Of a stretch of 64,000 nucleotides of DNA, positions 38,301 to 45,147 are shown piece by piece (within the stretch, counting starts at the first letter, position 1; every line of letters starts with the position of its first letter). Source of the stretch: Euleptes europaea (taxonomy: Eukaryota > Chordata > Lepidosauria > Squamata > Sphaerodactylidae); NCBI RefSeq assembly GCF_029931775.1, contig NC_079320.1, forward strand, positions 78,634,656 to 78,698,655, written 5' to 3'. The position numbers were made by a program, and so were the translations under genes. The notes under the pieces are model-generated. The model was not told where the DNA came from and made no database searches. It was given only the letters and a program-made list of their open reading frames with translations.

Positions 38301-41300
38301 GCGGGGTTTGGGGAGGGGAGGGGTTTCAGTGCCATAGAGTCCAATTGCCAAAGCGGCCATTTTCTCCAGGTGCACTGATCTTTATTGGCTGGAGATCAGT
38401 TGTAATAGCAGGAGATCTCCAGCTAGTACCTGGAGGTTGGTAACCCTAGTTATTGGGCTGATGGGGATGGGAAACCCTTTTTAAAGGGAAAGAGTAAAAG
38501 ATGAAGAAAAGAAGAGGAGAAGGTTTTTATACCCTGCTTTTCTCTACCTTAAAGAGGCTCAAAGTGGCTTATAACCGCATTTCCTTCGCCTCCCCACAAC
38601 AAGCTCCTTGTGCTGTAGGTGGGGCTGAGAGAGTTCTGAGAGCACTGTGACTGGCCCAAAGTCACCCAGCAAGCTTAATGTGGAGGCGTGGGGAATCGAA
38701 CCCTGTTCTCCAGGTTAGAGTCCACCGCTCATGTGGAGGAGCAGGGGGATCAAACCTGGTTCCCCAGATTAGAGTCCACTGCTCTTAACCACAACACCAC
38801 GCTGGTTCTCACGATGAATATTGAGATGTCTGCTGACCACCACCCTGTCATACGTACACATATGAATACCAGTACACACACACACACACACCAGTCATCT
38901 CCACTTCCTGCTTTATACATCAAGGCAGGAAAGCTTTAACCTACAAAATCTCATGCCACAATATATTTGGGAAATATTTATGAGGTGATAGGACACTCTA
39001 TTGTTTTTGTTTTGAGTGACTAATGCATGTGTCCCAACGGAGGCGTGTTTGCCATGCATGATTGGCAACGGAAATAAAAGGACGCTTCTAAAATCAAATG
39101 GAACTGCTAATCTCTAAAGTCAACAGTATTCTGAAATTCTGGAAACCAAAGACCTCTTGGCAAAAAAGGGAGTGGGGGTTCTCTTTATATACTTATCTGT
39201 CTTAAGTGGTTCTTCTTCAGGTGTGATACCTAACTCAATAGGTTCCATTTTACAGAATCAAAAGATGTTAAACATCACCCAATAATCTTTTTGTTTGTTT
39301 GTTTTTGCATACCTCCTACTAACTGGAAAGCTGAGCTGAGAACATCCAAGGAGCAGACAAAAAGGTAGAGGAGTCCAAGCAGGAGAATAAACTTCCCTAT
39401 GCTTTTGAATACACACAGAACTTTGCCTTTCCCATCCAATTCTGCAAAAAACATAGAATACGTTTATTTATAAAAAGAGTGGAGAATCAAAGGCTCCATT
39501 TCCCACAGCACAGCAGTTCCCAGTAAGTCCATGAAGTCAAGGCCAGCGCCATGAGCTCTGTGGATGATAAGCCAGAATTAATGCTCCTGTTGATAAAAGT
39601 TAACTGTAGCTAAATAATCCTTATGAAGCTTTAAAAGCTCAATAAGACAGAAAAAAATCACATCTGAGCTAACCTTTTTCAAACAACCTAATGCCATGTG
39701 GTTAATGGAAACTGAAAAAATAAGAGAATAATACTTAATGGAATTTACTTTTCTCACTCATGCCAGCTCTGGCTTGAGAAATACCTGGAGATTTTGGGGA
39801 CTTGGGAATGTTTAGTCTAGAGAAGAGGCGGTTGAGGGGGGACGTGATTGCTCTCTTTAAGTATTTGAAGGGCTGTCACTTAGAGGAGGGCAGGGAGCTG
39901 TTCCTGTTGGCAGCAGAGGATAGGACTCGCAATAATGGGTTTAAATTGAGGGTGGAAAGGTACCGGCTGAATATTAGGAAAACCTTTTTTTACAGTTTAA
40001 GACTTGTTGGACAGTGGAATCAGCTATAGGACTGTCAAACTGGTTGCATCTGAACTGGAAATAAGCCGAATTCGGCTGTTTCCAGTTTGGATGCAACCAA
40101 ACTGAAAAAAGGAGGGAAAATAACTCACCAAATTTGGCGAGTTTGGGGGAACGCCGAATTTATTCGGATAAATTCGGCATTCCCGAATCGGCATTTTCCC
40201 GCCTCCCTAAACAAAAACAAAAAAAAGAGCTTCGCAGGAAGTCCCAGGAGGCGGCCTGGTGGACCTTTAAAAAGATCCACGCCGCTAAGCCAGGCAGTGT
40301 CAGTCTTTTTGAAGCTTCACCCGGCTGCCTCCCTCCTCCCCCGCCACCCCCCTCTCTCCTGGGCAATTCTGGCCCCAGTGGGGGCCACGATCGCCTTCCC
40401 TTCCCCGCTCCCAATCTCCCCCCAATCTCCTGGGCGATCTTGGCCCCGGTGGGGGCCACGATTGCCTTACCTTCCTCGCCCCCCAATCTCCCAGGTGATC
40501 CTGGCCCTAGCGGGGGCCAGGATCACCTTCCCTTCCCCACCCCCCAATCTCCCCCCAATCTCCCGGGCAATTTTGGCCCCGGCGGGGGCCAGGATCGCCT
40601 TCCCTTTCCCGCCCCACCAATCTAAACTTCCAATCTCCTGAGCGATCCTGGCCCTGGCGGGGGCCAGTATCACCTCCCCTTCCCCACCCCCCAATCTCCT
40701 CCCCAATCTCCCTGGCGATCTTGGCCCTGGTGGGGGCCAGGATCACCTTCCCTTCCCTGCCCCCCAATCTCCCCCCAATCTCCCGGGTGATCGCCTTCCC
40801 TTCCCCACCCCCCAATCTCCACCCCAATCTCCCGCCGGGGCCAGGATCGCCTTCCCTTCCCTTCCCCCCCAATCTCCCCCCAATTTCTCGAATTCCCTGA
40901 ATACGAATAGGGAGAGTTTGGAATTTGGCACTTCCCAAATAAAATGCCCCCCCAGGAGCTGTTCTAAATGATGGGAAATTTTTTGTTAACACTTCCTCTT
41001 ATGTGGGCGTGGGAGAAACCACAAAAGAGAAAGTGATAACATTTTCCCCATCGTTCAGATGAATAGGAAATTTTTTGCACAACTCCTGGGGGGCCATTTT
41101 TTGAGGTAGAAGTCCCAAACTTTCAGGGTTGCTTGGAGGGACCCTCCTTGCAGGAACCGCCAAGTTTGGTGTGGTTTGTATCAGGGGGTCCAGGGTTATG
41201 GGGTCTGGAAGGGGTCCCCCATCCGCCCATAGGAAAGAATAGCAGCCGGCTTCTATTCATTCCTATGGGCGGATGGGGGGACCCCTTCCAGACCCCATAA

Positions 41301-44300
41301 CTCCGGACCCCCTGTCCCAATCTTCACCAAACTTGGGGGTTCTTGCAAGGAGGGTCCCTTCAAGCTAACCTGAAAATTTGGGATCTCTACCTCAAAAATG
41401 CCCCCCCCCCGAGCCACAGAAAGTCGAGAATTAGTTTTAAATTGATTTAAATGGTTGAATTCCCCGAATATGAATATGGGGAGTTTGGAATTCGGCACTT
41501 CCCAAAAAAAATGGCCAAATTTGGCCAAATCTGAATTATACCGATTTTTTTTCAACAGCCCTAATCAGCTAGCTAGGGAGGTGGTGAGCTCCCCCCTACT
41601 GGCAGTCTTTAAGCAGAGGCTGGACAATCACCTATCAGGGATGCTCTAGGCTGATCCTGCATTAAGTGGGCGGTTGGACTAGATGGCCTGTGTGGCCCCT
41701 TCCAACTCTATGATTCTGTGATTCAATGATACTACAATATTTTTGTATTACTAATGGGGGAACTGGCATAAAAAATAATGTGCTGTTGAGCTCACAGTGA
41801 CCCTAACCATAGGGGGTCCTAGGCAAGAGATGTGCGCAGGTTGACTTGTTGGGCCTTGGTCTGATTCAGCATGGCCTTTCTTATGTTCTTATGTATGTTC
41901 TTAAACAATCAGAAAATTAACCTTTGGGAAGTGAAAGAAATAAAATGGGGGGGGGTAGTGGAGAGTGGGAAGACAAATGCAATTCAGCCACTTCCACAAT
42001 GCTTAGGGTTGCCAAGTCCCTCTTTGCCACTGGCGGGAGGTTTTGGGGGAGAAGCCTGAGGAGGGCAGGGTTTGGGGAGGGGAGGGACTTCAATGCCATA
42101 GAGTCCAATTGCCAAAGCAGCCATTTTCTCCAGGTGAGCTGATCTCTCTCGGCTGGAGATCAGTTGTAATAGCAGATCTCCAGCTAGTACCTGGAGGCTG
42201 AAGGAAACAACAGCACGTGGGCTCTATATTGATAAAACTTCAACTGAAGTGTAAACAATATACCAAACATACACACTCAGGCATTTTTCTAATTGCAGTT
42301 CCCACCAAGTGGTTTATGTTCTGGTTTGCTCATACCCTAAGATGTATATTGCATGTACCACTAGACAAGTTAGGCTTAGAATTGGTGAACATAGAGCCAG
42401 GATCAGGGCCTGGACAAAAGAGGCCCCAGGAATAGAACATTATATTTCCCATGGCCACACAGATCAAGATCTTAGATTTTTTATCCTCTGGCAGTTCTAT
42501 CCCAAACCTTTTCAAACTCAAGACATTATGAAGATTCTCTTGAGACAAGAAATGAAGTTCATCTTCCTTTTTAAGACCTTAATTCCAAGAGGTTTAAACA
42601 CGGAGTTTGATTTATCTTGTTTTGTCTGAGACTTGCCATTATGTATTATTTGCTTATGTTGCTTTAAATGACTACAGCAGCCCTTACATTTGCTCGCACA
42701 GCTGTTGTTATTTAATTCATCCTGGGGCAGCAACTCTCCATCGCGCCGGGAGAGCTGTCTGCGTGGATTTGTTTAAGACATGGCTAAATTGGATAAGTTT
42801 TATATTTTGGATTGTCTGCCTGTAACACCTATTTTTTAGCAGTATAAATACTTAAATGTATTACTTAAATACTCTGTAACAGAATTTCAAAGCATTGACG
42901 GGATTGCATGTCAAGCAAGCTGATGAAGGATAGGATTGAAACGTATGTCCTTGCTGCCTTGCTCTGCTTCCAGCCTCAACCCTTCAGCATCTCGTGCTTT
43001 CATTACAAAATTATTGGACTCTTTGTTGTTCCTTCATAAGAGTCGTTTTTCCTTGAGTGTTGGAGTAATGGATTGTCTCCATAAGTGTTCATGTAAGCCC
43101 TTTTGGGCAAAGATTTATGTTTGTATAACCAGGGGTATGAATTAGTACCTATATTAATTTCTTATACAAGCTCTCTTGGGGCAAATACTTATGTAAGCCC
43201 TTTGGGGCTATTATTTACATTTCTGTGGATGTGGTAGGATTATAATACCTATATTTCTGTGGATGTGGTAGGATTATAATACCTATATAAATAAGGTTTT
43301 CATTTCTGACACTGGTGGAGGTATGATTGTATGTTAAGTGTGTGTGTGTTAAGTGCTGTCAAGTCGCTTTCGACTCATGGCGACCCTATGAATGAAAGTC
43401 CTCCAAAATGTCCTATCTTTGACAGCCTTGCTCAGATCTTGCAAATTGAGGGCTGTGGCTTCCTTTATTGAGTCAGTCCATCTCTTGTTGGGTCTTCCTT
43501 TTTTCCTGTTGCCCTCAACTTTTCCTAGCATGACTGTCTTTTCCAGTTACTCTTGTTGTCTCGTGACCAAAATACGATAGCCCCAGTTTAGTCAGTTTAG
43601 CTTCTAGGGTCAGTTCAGGCTTGATTTGACCTGAACCCACTGATTTGTTTTTTTGGCAGTCCAAGGTATCCGTAACACTCTCCTCCAACACCACATTTCA
43701 AAGGAATCTATTTTCTTCCTATCAGCTTTCTTCACTGTTTAGCTTTCACACCCATACATAGTAATAGGAAATACAATGGCATGAATTAATCTAGTCTTGG
43801 TGGCCAGTGACACATCCTTACACTTCAAAATCTTTTCTAGCTCCTTCATGGCTGCCCTTCATGGCTGTATGTTATAGTGATTGATAGATTATTTAAGACC
43901 GTTTGGTATATTGTTGTGAGCACTTGTCCCTGTAGTAATTTTATAAACAACATCCACAGACGAGTAGTCCAAAAAAGAGTTGATTTATTAAACAAAAACC
44001 TAAAAGGCTTACAGAGCCAACAGGTAACTTGGCACGAATGGGAATTGGTAGCACAGTCCAGGGCCTATATGGGAAAGCATTAGTCATAACGAGTCATGGC
44101 AACCCCCCTCCTAACGAGGAGCCGTTCCCACGGAAGATAGCGCTGGAATAGGAATGTAACAGTTAGCAGCCTCGGCCTTGAGACGCATCTGGTGGAACCG
44201 AAACCAAAAACATTCCCAGTCTGACAGGCTGCTGAGAGCAGTGGAAAGCAGGCCTGACAACTGTTTACACTTCAGTTGAAGTTTTATCAGTATAGAGCCC

Positions 44301-44884
44301 ATGTGCTGTTGTTTCCTTCAGTCTTACTAAGTTCAGCGTAGGTTTATTGTTCCCTTTAGTACCTGGAGGTTGGCAACCCTACCAATACTTGGTTCTTACC
44401 TGACCACCTGACCCCGGTGTTCTGCAGCACGGGCATATCCCAAGGGTCCACTTCATCCTCGGGTTCTTGATCAGTTGTCAAGGCAACAGTGGAGTACGCA
44501 GGCAAAAGCTCCATCTGGTTCCCTAAGGAAACGGCCTCACCTGAGGAGCAAAGTCAGACGTTGATGCAATCGTGGTATCTGTCCTCAGATGAAATGGCAT
44601 GAAGGCAATTTAGCAATTGAACGGTCAGACTAAAATCAAACACTTTCAAGTGCTGTTGATTTCAGTGGGGAAAGGGTGACCCGCCTGTGTCACTCTTCCT
44701 TGGAAACAATAGGAGTCAAAAGTGCTTTACTTTGGCTGGTTCATGGCAATTGTGTATAGAGGAGAAGGGATTTTTGTTTACCTTTTGAAATATTGTCCTC
44801 TTTTTGGGTCATAATTTGATCTTGTTTGGAACAGGGATCTTCGATATATTTATTAGTGTCTTCTAATTCAGGCCACGGAGCCAT
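16782..44884 (-). CDS. SLC34A2: Sodium-dependent phosphate cotransporter NaPi-IIb, 12 coding exons
   Basis: Type II Na+/phosphate cotransporter of the SLC34 family, which brings inorganic phosphate into epithelial cells across the apical membrane, driven by sodium. The spliced frame is 671 residues; I recall about 690 for human. It opens with MAPWPEL as in mammalian NaPi-IIb. The two inverted-repeat transport motifs, QSSSTSTS (from residue 156) and QSSSVFTS (from 429), are both present. Between them lies the large extracellular loop, with cysteines 301, 320, 326 and 348 and N-glycosylation sequons at N293, N311, N319 and N338. The C-terminus has a short cysteine run and ends in TAL, the family's PDZ-type ending. 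Each junction is GT-AG and phase-consistent (exon lengths 103, 141, 129, 144, 112, 196, 96, 121, 168, 117, 125, 564). The start has A at -3 and G at +4. I see no damage. SLC34A1 and SLC34A3 are less likely because of the N-terminus and the cysteine-rich tail. Confidence 0.97.
17497..17645 (-). mobile_element. CR1 LINE 3' fragment in intron
   Basis: Reverse of the CR1 tail (GGATCAGACCAAGGCCCATC on the plus strand, TTCACACAGTGGCCAAGC). Confidence 0.75.
17652..18083 (+). mobile_element. RTE/BovB-type LINE 3' end
   Basis: Reads [35 protein letters not shown] and [17 protein letters not shown], then a tail GGTTGCCATGAGTCAGAAGC and (AC)n. The tail resembles BovB. The same family is at 43.3 and 57.8 kb. 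Confidence 0.75.
18106..18345 (+). mobile_element. 5S-rRNA-derived SINE with BovB-like tail
   Basis: TCTAATCTCATCAGATGTTG, GGAAACTAAGCAGAGTCAGC and TACTTGGATGGGAGACCACT follow the 5S rRNA gene in order. It then carries GGCAATGGCAAAACCACC and a tail GGGCTGCGACTTGG. Confidence 0.75.
18346..18869. other. Unassigned intron sequence
   Basis: Nothing recognised. Confidence 0.3.
18870..19129. mobile_element. Probable hAT non-autonomous element
   Basis: CAGGGCCGGTTCTCTG at the left and CCTTGAACTGGCTCTG at the right form imperfect inverted ends. The 8-base flanks match poorly, so the bounds are tentative. Confidence 0.4.
19130..20067. other. Unassigned intron sequence
   Basis: No exon-like or repeat feature recognised; this lies within the last SLC34A2 intron. 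Confidence 0.35.
20068..20268 (-). mobile_element. 5S-rRNA-derived SINE with BovB-like tail
   Basis: Plus strand shows AAGTCGCAGCCGACTTACGG (tail), then GGTCTCCCATCCAAATACTA and GATCTGACGAGATCAGGCC (the 5S head) in reverse order. Confidence 0.8.
20473..21119. mobile_element. GC-rich DNA element with 20-bp inverted ends
   Basis: CAGCCCAATGCTAATGGGGG at the left pairs with CCCCCCATTAGGATTGGGCTG at the right (one mismatch in the first 20). TA occurs on both sides. MITE-A sits inside at 20498-20689. Confidence 0.6.
20498..20689 (+). mobile_element. MITE-A nested in the GC-rich element
   Basis: Ends TAGGGTTGCCAGG and GGTTGGCAACCCTA. GGGGTGGTG is repeated on both sides (9 bases, in a G-run, consistent with an 8-bp duplication). 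Confidence 0.8.
21162..21345 (+). mobile_element. CR1 LINE 3' end beside an SLC34A2 splice site
   Basis: Reads GCTGGACTTGATGGGCCTTG, then GGTCTGATCCAGCAAGGC and ends TGTTCTTGTGTTCTTA, about 15 bases from the exon 11 donor at 21359. Confidence 0.85.
21360..21484 (-). CDS. SLC34A2: SLC34A2 coding exon 11
   Basis: Codes residues 443-484: [20 protein letters not shown], then [20 protein letters not shown]. The donor is GTTAGT. A CR1 tail begins about 15 bases into the following intron, unusually close to the splice site. Confidence 0.97.
21555..22384. other. Intron stretch with a degenerate hAT-like end
   Basis: CAGCAGTTCCTAAACTGTGA and GTCATGACC near 21556 resemble a hAT terminus. The remainder to 22384 is pyrimidine-rich and unassigned. 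Part of 21945-22000 recurs at 23500-23552, suggesting the PLE landed in an older repeat. Confidence 0.35.
22385..23370 (+). mobile_element. Penelope-like element 3' half with GIY-YIG domain
   Basis: A long open frame (22391-23029) carries the PLE C-terminus. It has a basic linker, then [20 protein letters not shown] (GIY-YIG type, YIE in place of YIG), then [10 protein letters not shown] and [10 protein letters not shown]. After it comes GATGCCTGCCACAGCTGCTG and GGCGAAACGTCAGG, a well-known PLE tail. It lacks the reverse transcriptase and is a 5'-truncated insertion. Confidence 0.85.
23371..23892. other. Intron stretch with an old LINE/SINE-like tail
   Basis: 23390-23490 has CTGCAATGGGGACCCGAAGC, resembling a common CR1/L2-type tail. 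The rest is unassigned. Confidence 0.35.
23893..24009 (-). CDS. SLC34A2: SLC34A2 coding exon 10, second QSSS transport motif
   Basis: Codes residues 404-442: [19 protein letters not shown], then [19 protein letters not shown]. This is the second half of the inverted repeat. The donor is GTAAGC. Confidence 0.98.
24481..24648 (-). CDS. SLC34A2: SLC34A2 coding exon 9
   Basis: Codes residues 348-403: the end of the loop, a long hydrophobic helix ([20 protein letters not shown]), then [15 protein letters not shown]. The acceptor is CCCTAG and the donor GTAAAT, which is weaker than most in this gene. Confidence 0.96.
24842..25152 (+). mobile_element. tRNA-derived SINE
   Basis: GAGAGCTAGTGTGGTGTAGT, GGTTTGATTTCCCACTCC, CTCAGCCCCACCTACCTCAT and the TATAAAAACCGACTCTGC tail with (CTT)n: a full-length copy. 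Confidence 0.85.
25305..25412. mobile_element. hAT element fragment
   Basis: Shares GATCTGGGCTGGCGAGGC, CAAGTGACATTTGTGTCATA and CAAATGAGTTCAACACCC with the complete copies at 50.3 and 52.4 kb; the left end is absent. Confidence 0.65.
25570..25690 (-). CDS. SLC34A2: SLC34A2 coding exon 8, extracellular loop part 2
   Basis: A 121-nt exon coding residues 308-347 plus one base. It includes [20 protein letters not shown] and then WTLKN. Mammalian NaPi-IIb has the counterpart TVPS, NCTSP and LCWTDG in this order. The acceptor is GTCTAG and the donor is GTAAGG. It leaves a lone T that the next exon's GT turns into a cysteine. A longer meaningless open frame overlaps it in another phase, so simple ORF reading overlooks it. 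Confidence 0.95.
26511..26606 (-). CDS. SLC34A2: SLC34A2 coding exon 7, extracellular loop part 1
   Basis: Codes exactly 32 residues (276-307, phase 0 at both ends), including [14 protein letters not shown]. It matches the mammalian loop segment with NKSLVK and WCK. N293 is a glycosylation sequon and C301 a loop cysteine. The acceptor is TTCTTACAG and the donor is GTGAGT. Confidence 0.95.
26748..27173 (+). mobile_element. tRNA-derived SINE split by CR1
   Basis: The head begins AGAGCTAGCGTGGTATAGTG and the tail ends TATAAAAACCAACTATTC. At 26850-26980 a minus-strand CR1 tail (AAGAACATAAGAAAGGCCC) interrupts it. Confidence 0.8.
26850..26980 (-). mobile_element. CR1 3' end nested in a SINE
   Basis: Same CR1 subfamily as the copy at 27842-28500; it joins SINE sequence on both sides. 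Confidence 0.75.
27174..27841. other. Unassigned intron sequence
   Basis: No exon or repeat recognised. Confidence 0.3.
27842..28500 (-). mobile_element. CR1 LINE, reverse transcriptase C-terminus and 3' end
   Basis: The minus strand has a continuous frame with [42 protein letters not shown]-type text and WNSLPQDVV, classic CR1. It ends in CTTATGTTCTTATT. 5'-truncated, moderately young given the open frame. Confidence 0.9.
28614..28809 (-). CDS. SLC34A2: SLC34A2 coding exon 6
   Basis: Codes residues 210-275: [20 protein letters not shown], the intracellular re-entry and helix region, and the start of the extracellular side with [18 protein letters not shown]. The acceptor is TTCTACAG and the donor is GTAGGC. 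Confidence 0.98.
28930..29536. mobile_element. Inverted-terminal-repeat DNA element
   Basis: Left TTAGGTCATTTATGCATGGG and right CCCATGCATTAGCAACCTTA are imperfect inverted ends. The interior contains two related blocks with TTTGTAATTGGCT. Confidence 0.5.
29603..29800. repeat. PLE-end fragment followed by MITE-A fragment
   Basis: 29603-29690 has GTTAGTCTTTAAGGTGCTAC, also at the 60-kb palindrome. From 29709, GGTTGCCAACTCC and GTCCTGGAGATTTGGG are MITE-A pieces. Confidence 0.5.
29801..30651. other. Unassigned intron sequence
   Basis: Only a 12-base doublet (GGATATCCAGAG, twice near 30118) stands out. Confidence 0.3.
30652..30958. repeat. Tandem duplication, 153-base period
   Basis: Two near-identical units (from 30652 and from 30805) share CCAGGTCACACCACAACATG and TGTTGCTCCACAAATGAGG. 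Each ends in shorter CAGGTCAACCACAAATAAT repeats. Confidence 0.85.
31401..32054. mobile_element. hAT (Charlie-like) non-autonomous transposon
   Basis: CAGGGGTCTCAAAACT at the left, AGTTTGCCGACCCCTG at the right, and an exact 8-bp duplication GTATAGCC (31393-31400, 32055-32062). The inside has GAGCCGCATGCGGCTC and an array of GGAGGCCAGGTCTACC units. No transposase. Confidence 0.85.
32063..32268 (+). mobile_element. 5S-derived SINE
   Basis: AGCTAAGCAGGGATGGTCC, ATACTTGGACGGGAGACCAC and tail CATAAGTTGGCTGCAACTTG. The hAT at 31401 landed at its head. Confidence 0.65.
32269..32737. other. Unassigned intron sequence
   Basis: Nothing recognised. Confidence 0.3.
32738..32912 (-). mobile_element. 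5S-derived SINE
   Basis: Plus strand AAAGTGCTGTCAAGTTGC (tail), GCCAATGCCTTCCTCTG and GATCTGACAAGATCAGGC (5S-like head). Confidence 0.7.
32920..33118 (+). mobile_element. CR1 LINE 3' end
   Basis: GGAAGCAATTTTCCTCCAGG, TAGACTAGATGACCCTGGAG and ends CTATGATTCTATGATC. Confidence 0.85.
33431..33542 (-). CDS. SLC34A2: SLC34A2 coding exon 5
   Basis: Codes residues 173-210: [20 protein letters not shown], then [11 protein letters not shown]. This is among the most conserved stretches of the family. The acceptor is TTTTTTTGCAG; the exon exits in phase 2 within the arginine codon that the next exon completes. Confidence 0.98.
33724..34101 (+). mobile_element. Two MITE-A copies head to tail
   Basis: The first begins TAGGGTTGCCAGCTCCGGG and loses its last bases where the second begins (TAGGGTTGCCAGCTCTGGG, near 33898). 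The second ends GGTTGGCAACCC. Confidence 0.75.
34102..34834. other. Unassigned intron sequence
   Basis: No exon recognised; CAACAAGCCAGCAGTGGTGG and later sequence match nothing I know. Confidence 0.3.
34835..35262 (-). mobile_element. Non-LTR LINE C-terminal fragment
   Basis: An open frame with [39 protein letters not shown] and KLPFLLGG has the cysteine/histidine knuckle that ends many non-LTR ORF2 proteins; the A-rich tail is at the low end. The clade (perhaps Vingi-like) is uncertain. Confidence 0.6.
35492..35635 (-). CDS. SLC34A2: SLC34A2 coding exon 4, first QSSS transport motif
   Basis: Codes residues 125-172, including [20 protein letters not shown] followed by STSTS. QSSS motifs of the two inverted repeats line the substrate site in SLC34 transporters. 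The donor is GTAAGT. Confidence 0.98.
35885..36145 (+). mobile_element. tRNA-derived SINE with duplicated middle
   Basis: CGTGGCATACTGGTTAAGAG and GATTGGATTCCCCACTTC, then the GATTCCCCACTCCTCCACATG block appears in extra copies; truncated after CTTGGGCTAGTCACGG. Confidence 0.7.
36320..36984. mobile_element. hAT (Charlie-like) element containing a SINE
   Basis: Left CAGGGGTCCCCAACGCTGTG, right AAAGGTTGGGGACCCCTG. Flanking 8-mers match at 5 of 8 bases, so it is old. A SINE occupies 36563-36880. Confidence 0.75.
36563..36880 (+). mobile_element. tRNA-derived SINE nested in hAT
   Basis: GAGAGCCAGCGTGGTGTAGT through TATAAAAACCAACTCTTC and (CTT)n: full length. Confidence 0.85.
36985..37758. other. 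Unassigned intron sequence
   Basis: Moderately GC-rich at 37560-37750 with accidental open frames on both strands; no splice-bounded exon that fits SLC34A2. Confidence 0.3.
37759..37966 (+). mobile_element. MITE-A
   Basis: TAGGGTTGCTAGCTC through GGAGGTTGGCAACCCTA, with the common interior. Confidence 0.8.
38249..38449 (+). mobile_element. MITE-A
   Basis: TAGGTTTGCCAGGTCCC through GGTTGGTAACCCTA; the flanks GTTAGTCA and GTTATTGG agree only partly. Confidence 0.75.
38497..38814 (-). mobile_element. tRNA-derived SINE
   Basis: Tail first on the plus strand (AAGAGGAGAAGGTTTTTATACC), then GGTGGGGCTGAGAGAGTTCT, and the head AACCACAACACCACGCTGG. Confidence 0.8.
38815..39312. other. Unassigned intron sequence
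   Basis: A short (AC)n run near 38875; otherwise nothing recognised. Confidence 0.3.
39313..39441 (-). CDS. SLC34A2: SLC34A2 coding exon 3, first membrane segment
   Basis: Codes residues 82-124: [13 protein letters not shown], then a hydrophobic helix [17 protein letters not shown] and SSAFQLVG. The acceptor is TTTTTTGCAG and the donor is GTATGC. Confidence 0.97.
39762..39797 (+). repeat. MITE-A fragment fused to CR1
   Basis: GCCAGCTCTGGCTTGAGAAA and TACCTGGAGATTTTGGGG, then an abrupt change to CR1. Confidence 0.5.
40026..41562. mobile_element. Large hAT-type non-autonomous element with minisatellite and palindrome
   Basis: Exact 8-bp duplication AATCAGCT at 40018-40025 and 41563-41570. 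Ends (AT)AGGACTGTCAAAC and TTTCAACAGCCCT are imperfect inverted ends. Inside: 40330-40880, about seven units of 60-75 bases rich in CCCCAATCTCCC and GGGGGCCAGGATCGCC; 41090-41400, a long inverted repeat centred near 41245. No transposase. Confidence 0.8.
40330..40880. repeat. GC-rich minisatellite
   Basis: Degenerate tandem units built from GCGATCCTGGCCCCGG-type and CTTCCCTTCCCCGCCCCCC-type blocks. Open frames here on both strands are by-products of low complexity. Confidence 0.75.
41838..41905 (+). mobile_element. CR1 tail fragment
   Basis: GTTGGGCCTTGGTCTGATTC and ending CTTATGTTCTTATGTATG. Confidence 0.6.
42003..42197 (+). mobile_element. MITE-A, left part of a split copy
   Basis: TAGGGTTGCCAAGTCCC through CTAGTACCTGGAGG; the last 12 bases repeat at 44358-44369, where the copy finishes (GTTGGCAACCCTA, to 44382). 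Confidence 0.85.
43217..43284. repeat. Short tandem duplication in PLE
   Basis: ATTTCTGTGGATGTGGTAGG plus ATTATAATACCTATA occurs twice in a row. Confidence 0.8.
43337..43865 (-). mobile_element. RTE/BovB-type LINE 3' end nested in PLE
   Basis: Minus strand reads [20 protein letters not shown] and [19 protein letters not shown]. Flanked by a 9-bp duplication TGTATGTTA (43328-43336 and 43866-43874). Confidence 0.85.
44400..44540 (-). CDS. SLC34A2: SLC34A2 coding exon 2, cytoplasmic N-terminal tail
   Basis: Codes residues 35-81, including [12 protein letters not shown] and [11 protein letters not shown], the tail segment shared with mammalian NaPi-IIb. The acceptor is CTCCTCAG and the donor is GTAAGA; it both enters and leaves in phase 1. 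Confidence 0.96.
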
Positions 44885-44887
44885 ACT
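44782..44887 (-). CDS. SLC34A2: SLC34A2 first coding exon
   Basis: The acceptor ends TTTCAG, and three bases later the ATG (first base 44884) begins the cytoplasmic N-terminus, [13 protein letters not shown]. It codes residues 1-34 and ends after one base of the next codon, at donor GTAAAC. The N-terminal segment is acidic and polar, and is less conserved in the family than the membrane core. Confidence 0.95.
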
Positions 44888-44930
44888 CTGAAATGAAGAG
44901 AGAAAGAGAGATTGGGAAAAGGCCAACAAA

Positions 44931-45147
44931 GAAGAAGAAAAAGAGTTGGTTTTTATACCCCACCTGAAGGAGTCTCAAAGCAGCTTACAATCACCTTCCC
45001 TTCCTTTCCTTCCCCCCCACAACAGACACCTGGTGAGGTAGGTGGGGCTGAGAGAGTTCTGAGAGAACTGTGACTAGCCCAGGCAAGCTGGAAGTGGAGA
45101 AGTGGGGAATCAAACCGTTCTTAACCGCTAGACCACACTGGCTCTCC
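44931..45147 (-). mobile_element. tRNA-derived SINE
   Basis: GAAGAAGAAAAAGAGTTGG (tail) to CTAGACCACACTGGCTCTCC (head) on the plus strand; the middle is shortened. Confidence 0.8.

Larger units (their letters stand above)
39798..41738 (+). mobile_element. CR1 LINE 3' part, split by a hAT
   Basis: 39798-40025 codes [20 protein letters not shown] and [17 protein letters not shown]. The element resumes at 41563-41738 with GCTAGCTAGGGAGGTGGTG and the tail CCAACTCTATGATTCTGTG. A 1.5-kb insert separates the halves. Confidence 0.88.
42198..44357 (+). mobile_element. Penelope-like element in MITE-A, with inverted ends
   Basis: Flanked by a 12-bp duplication AGTACCTGGAGG. 42220-42629 codes a GIY-YIG-like end ([43 protein letters not shown]). 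42198-42257 is repeated inverted at about 44268-44331 (GTGTAAACA, TCAACTGAAG, CTCTATA). A BovB LINE is nested at 43337-43865. Confidence 0.8.

Noticed and set aside
40087-40992. Proline- and glycine-rich open frames on both strands
   Set aside because: They fall in the minisatellite of the non-autonomous hAT; both strands are open because the array lacks stop triplets.
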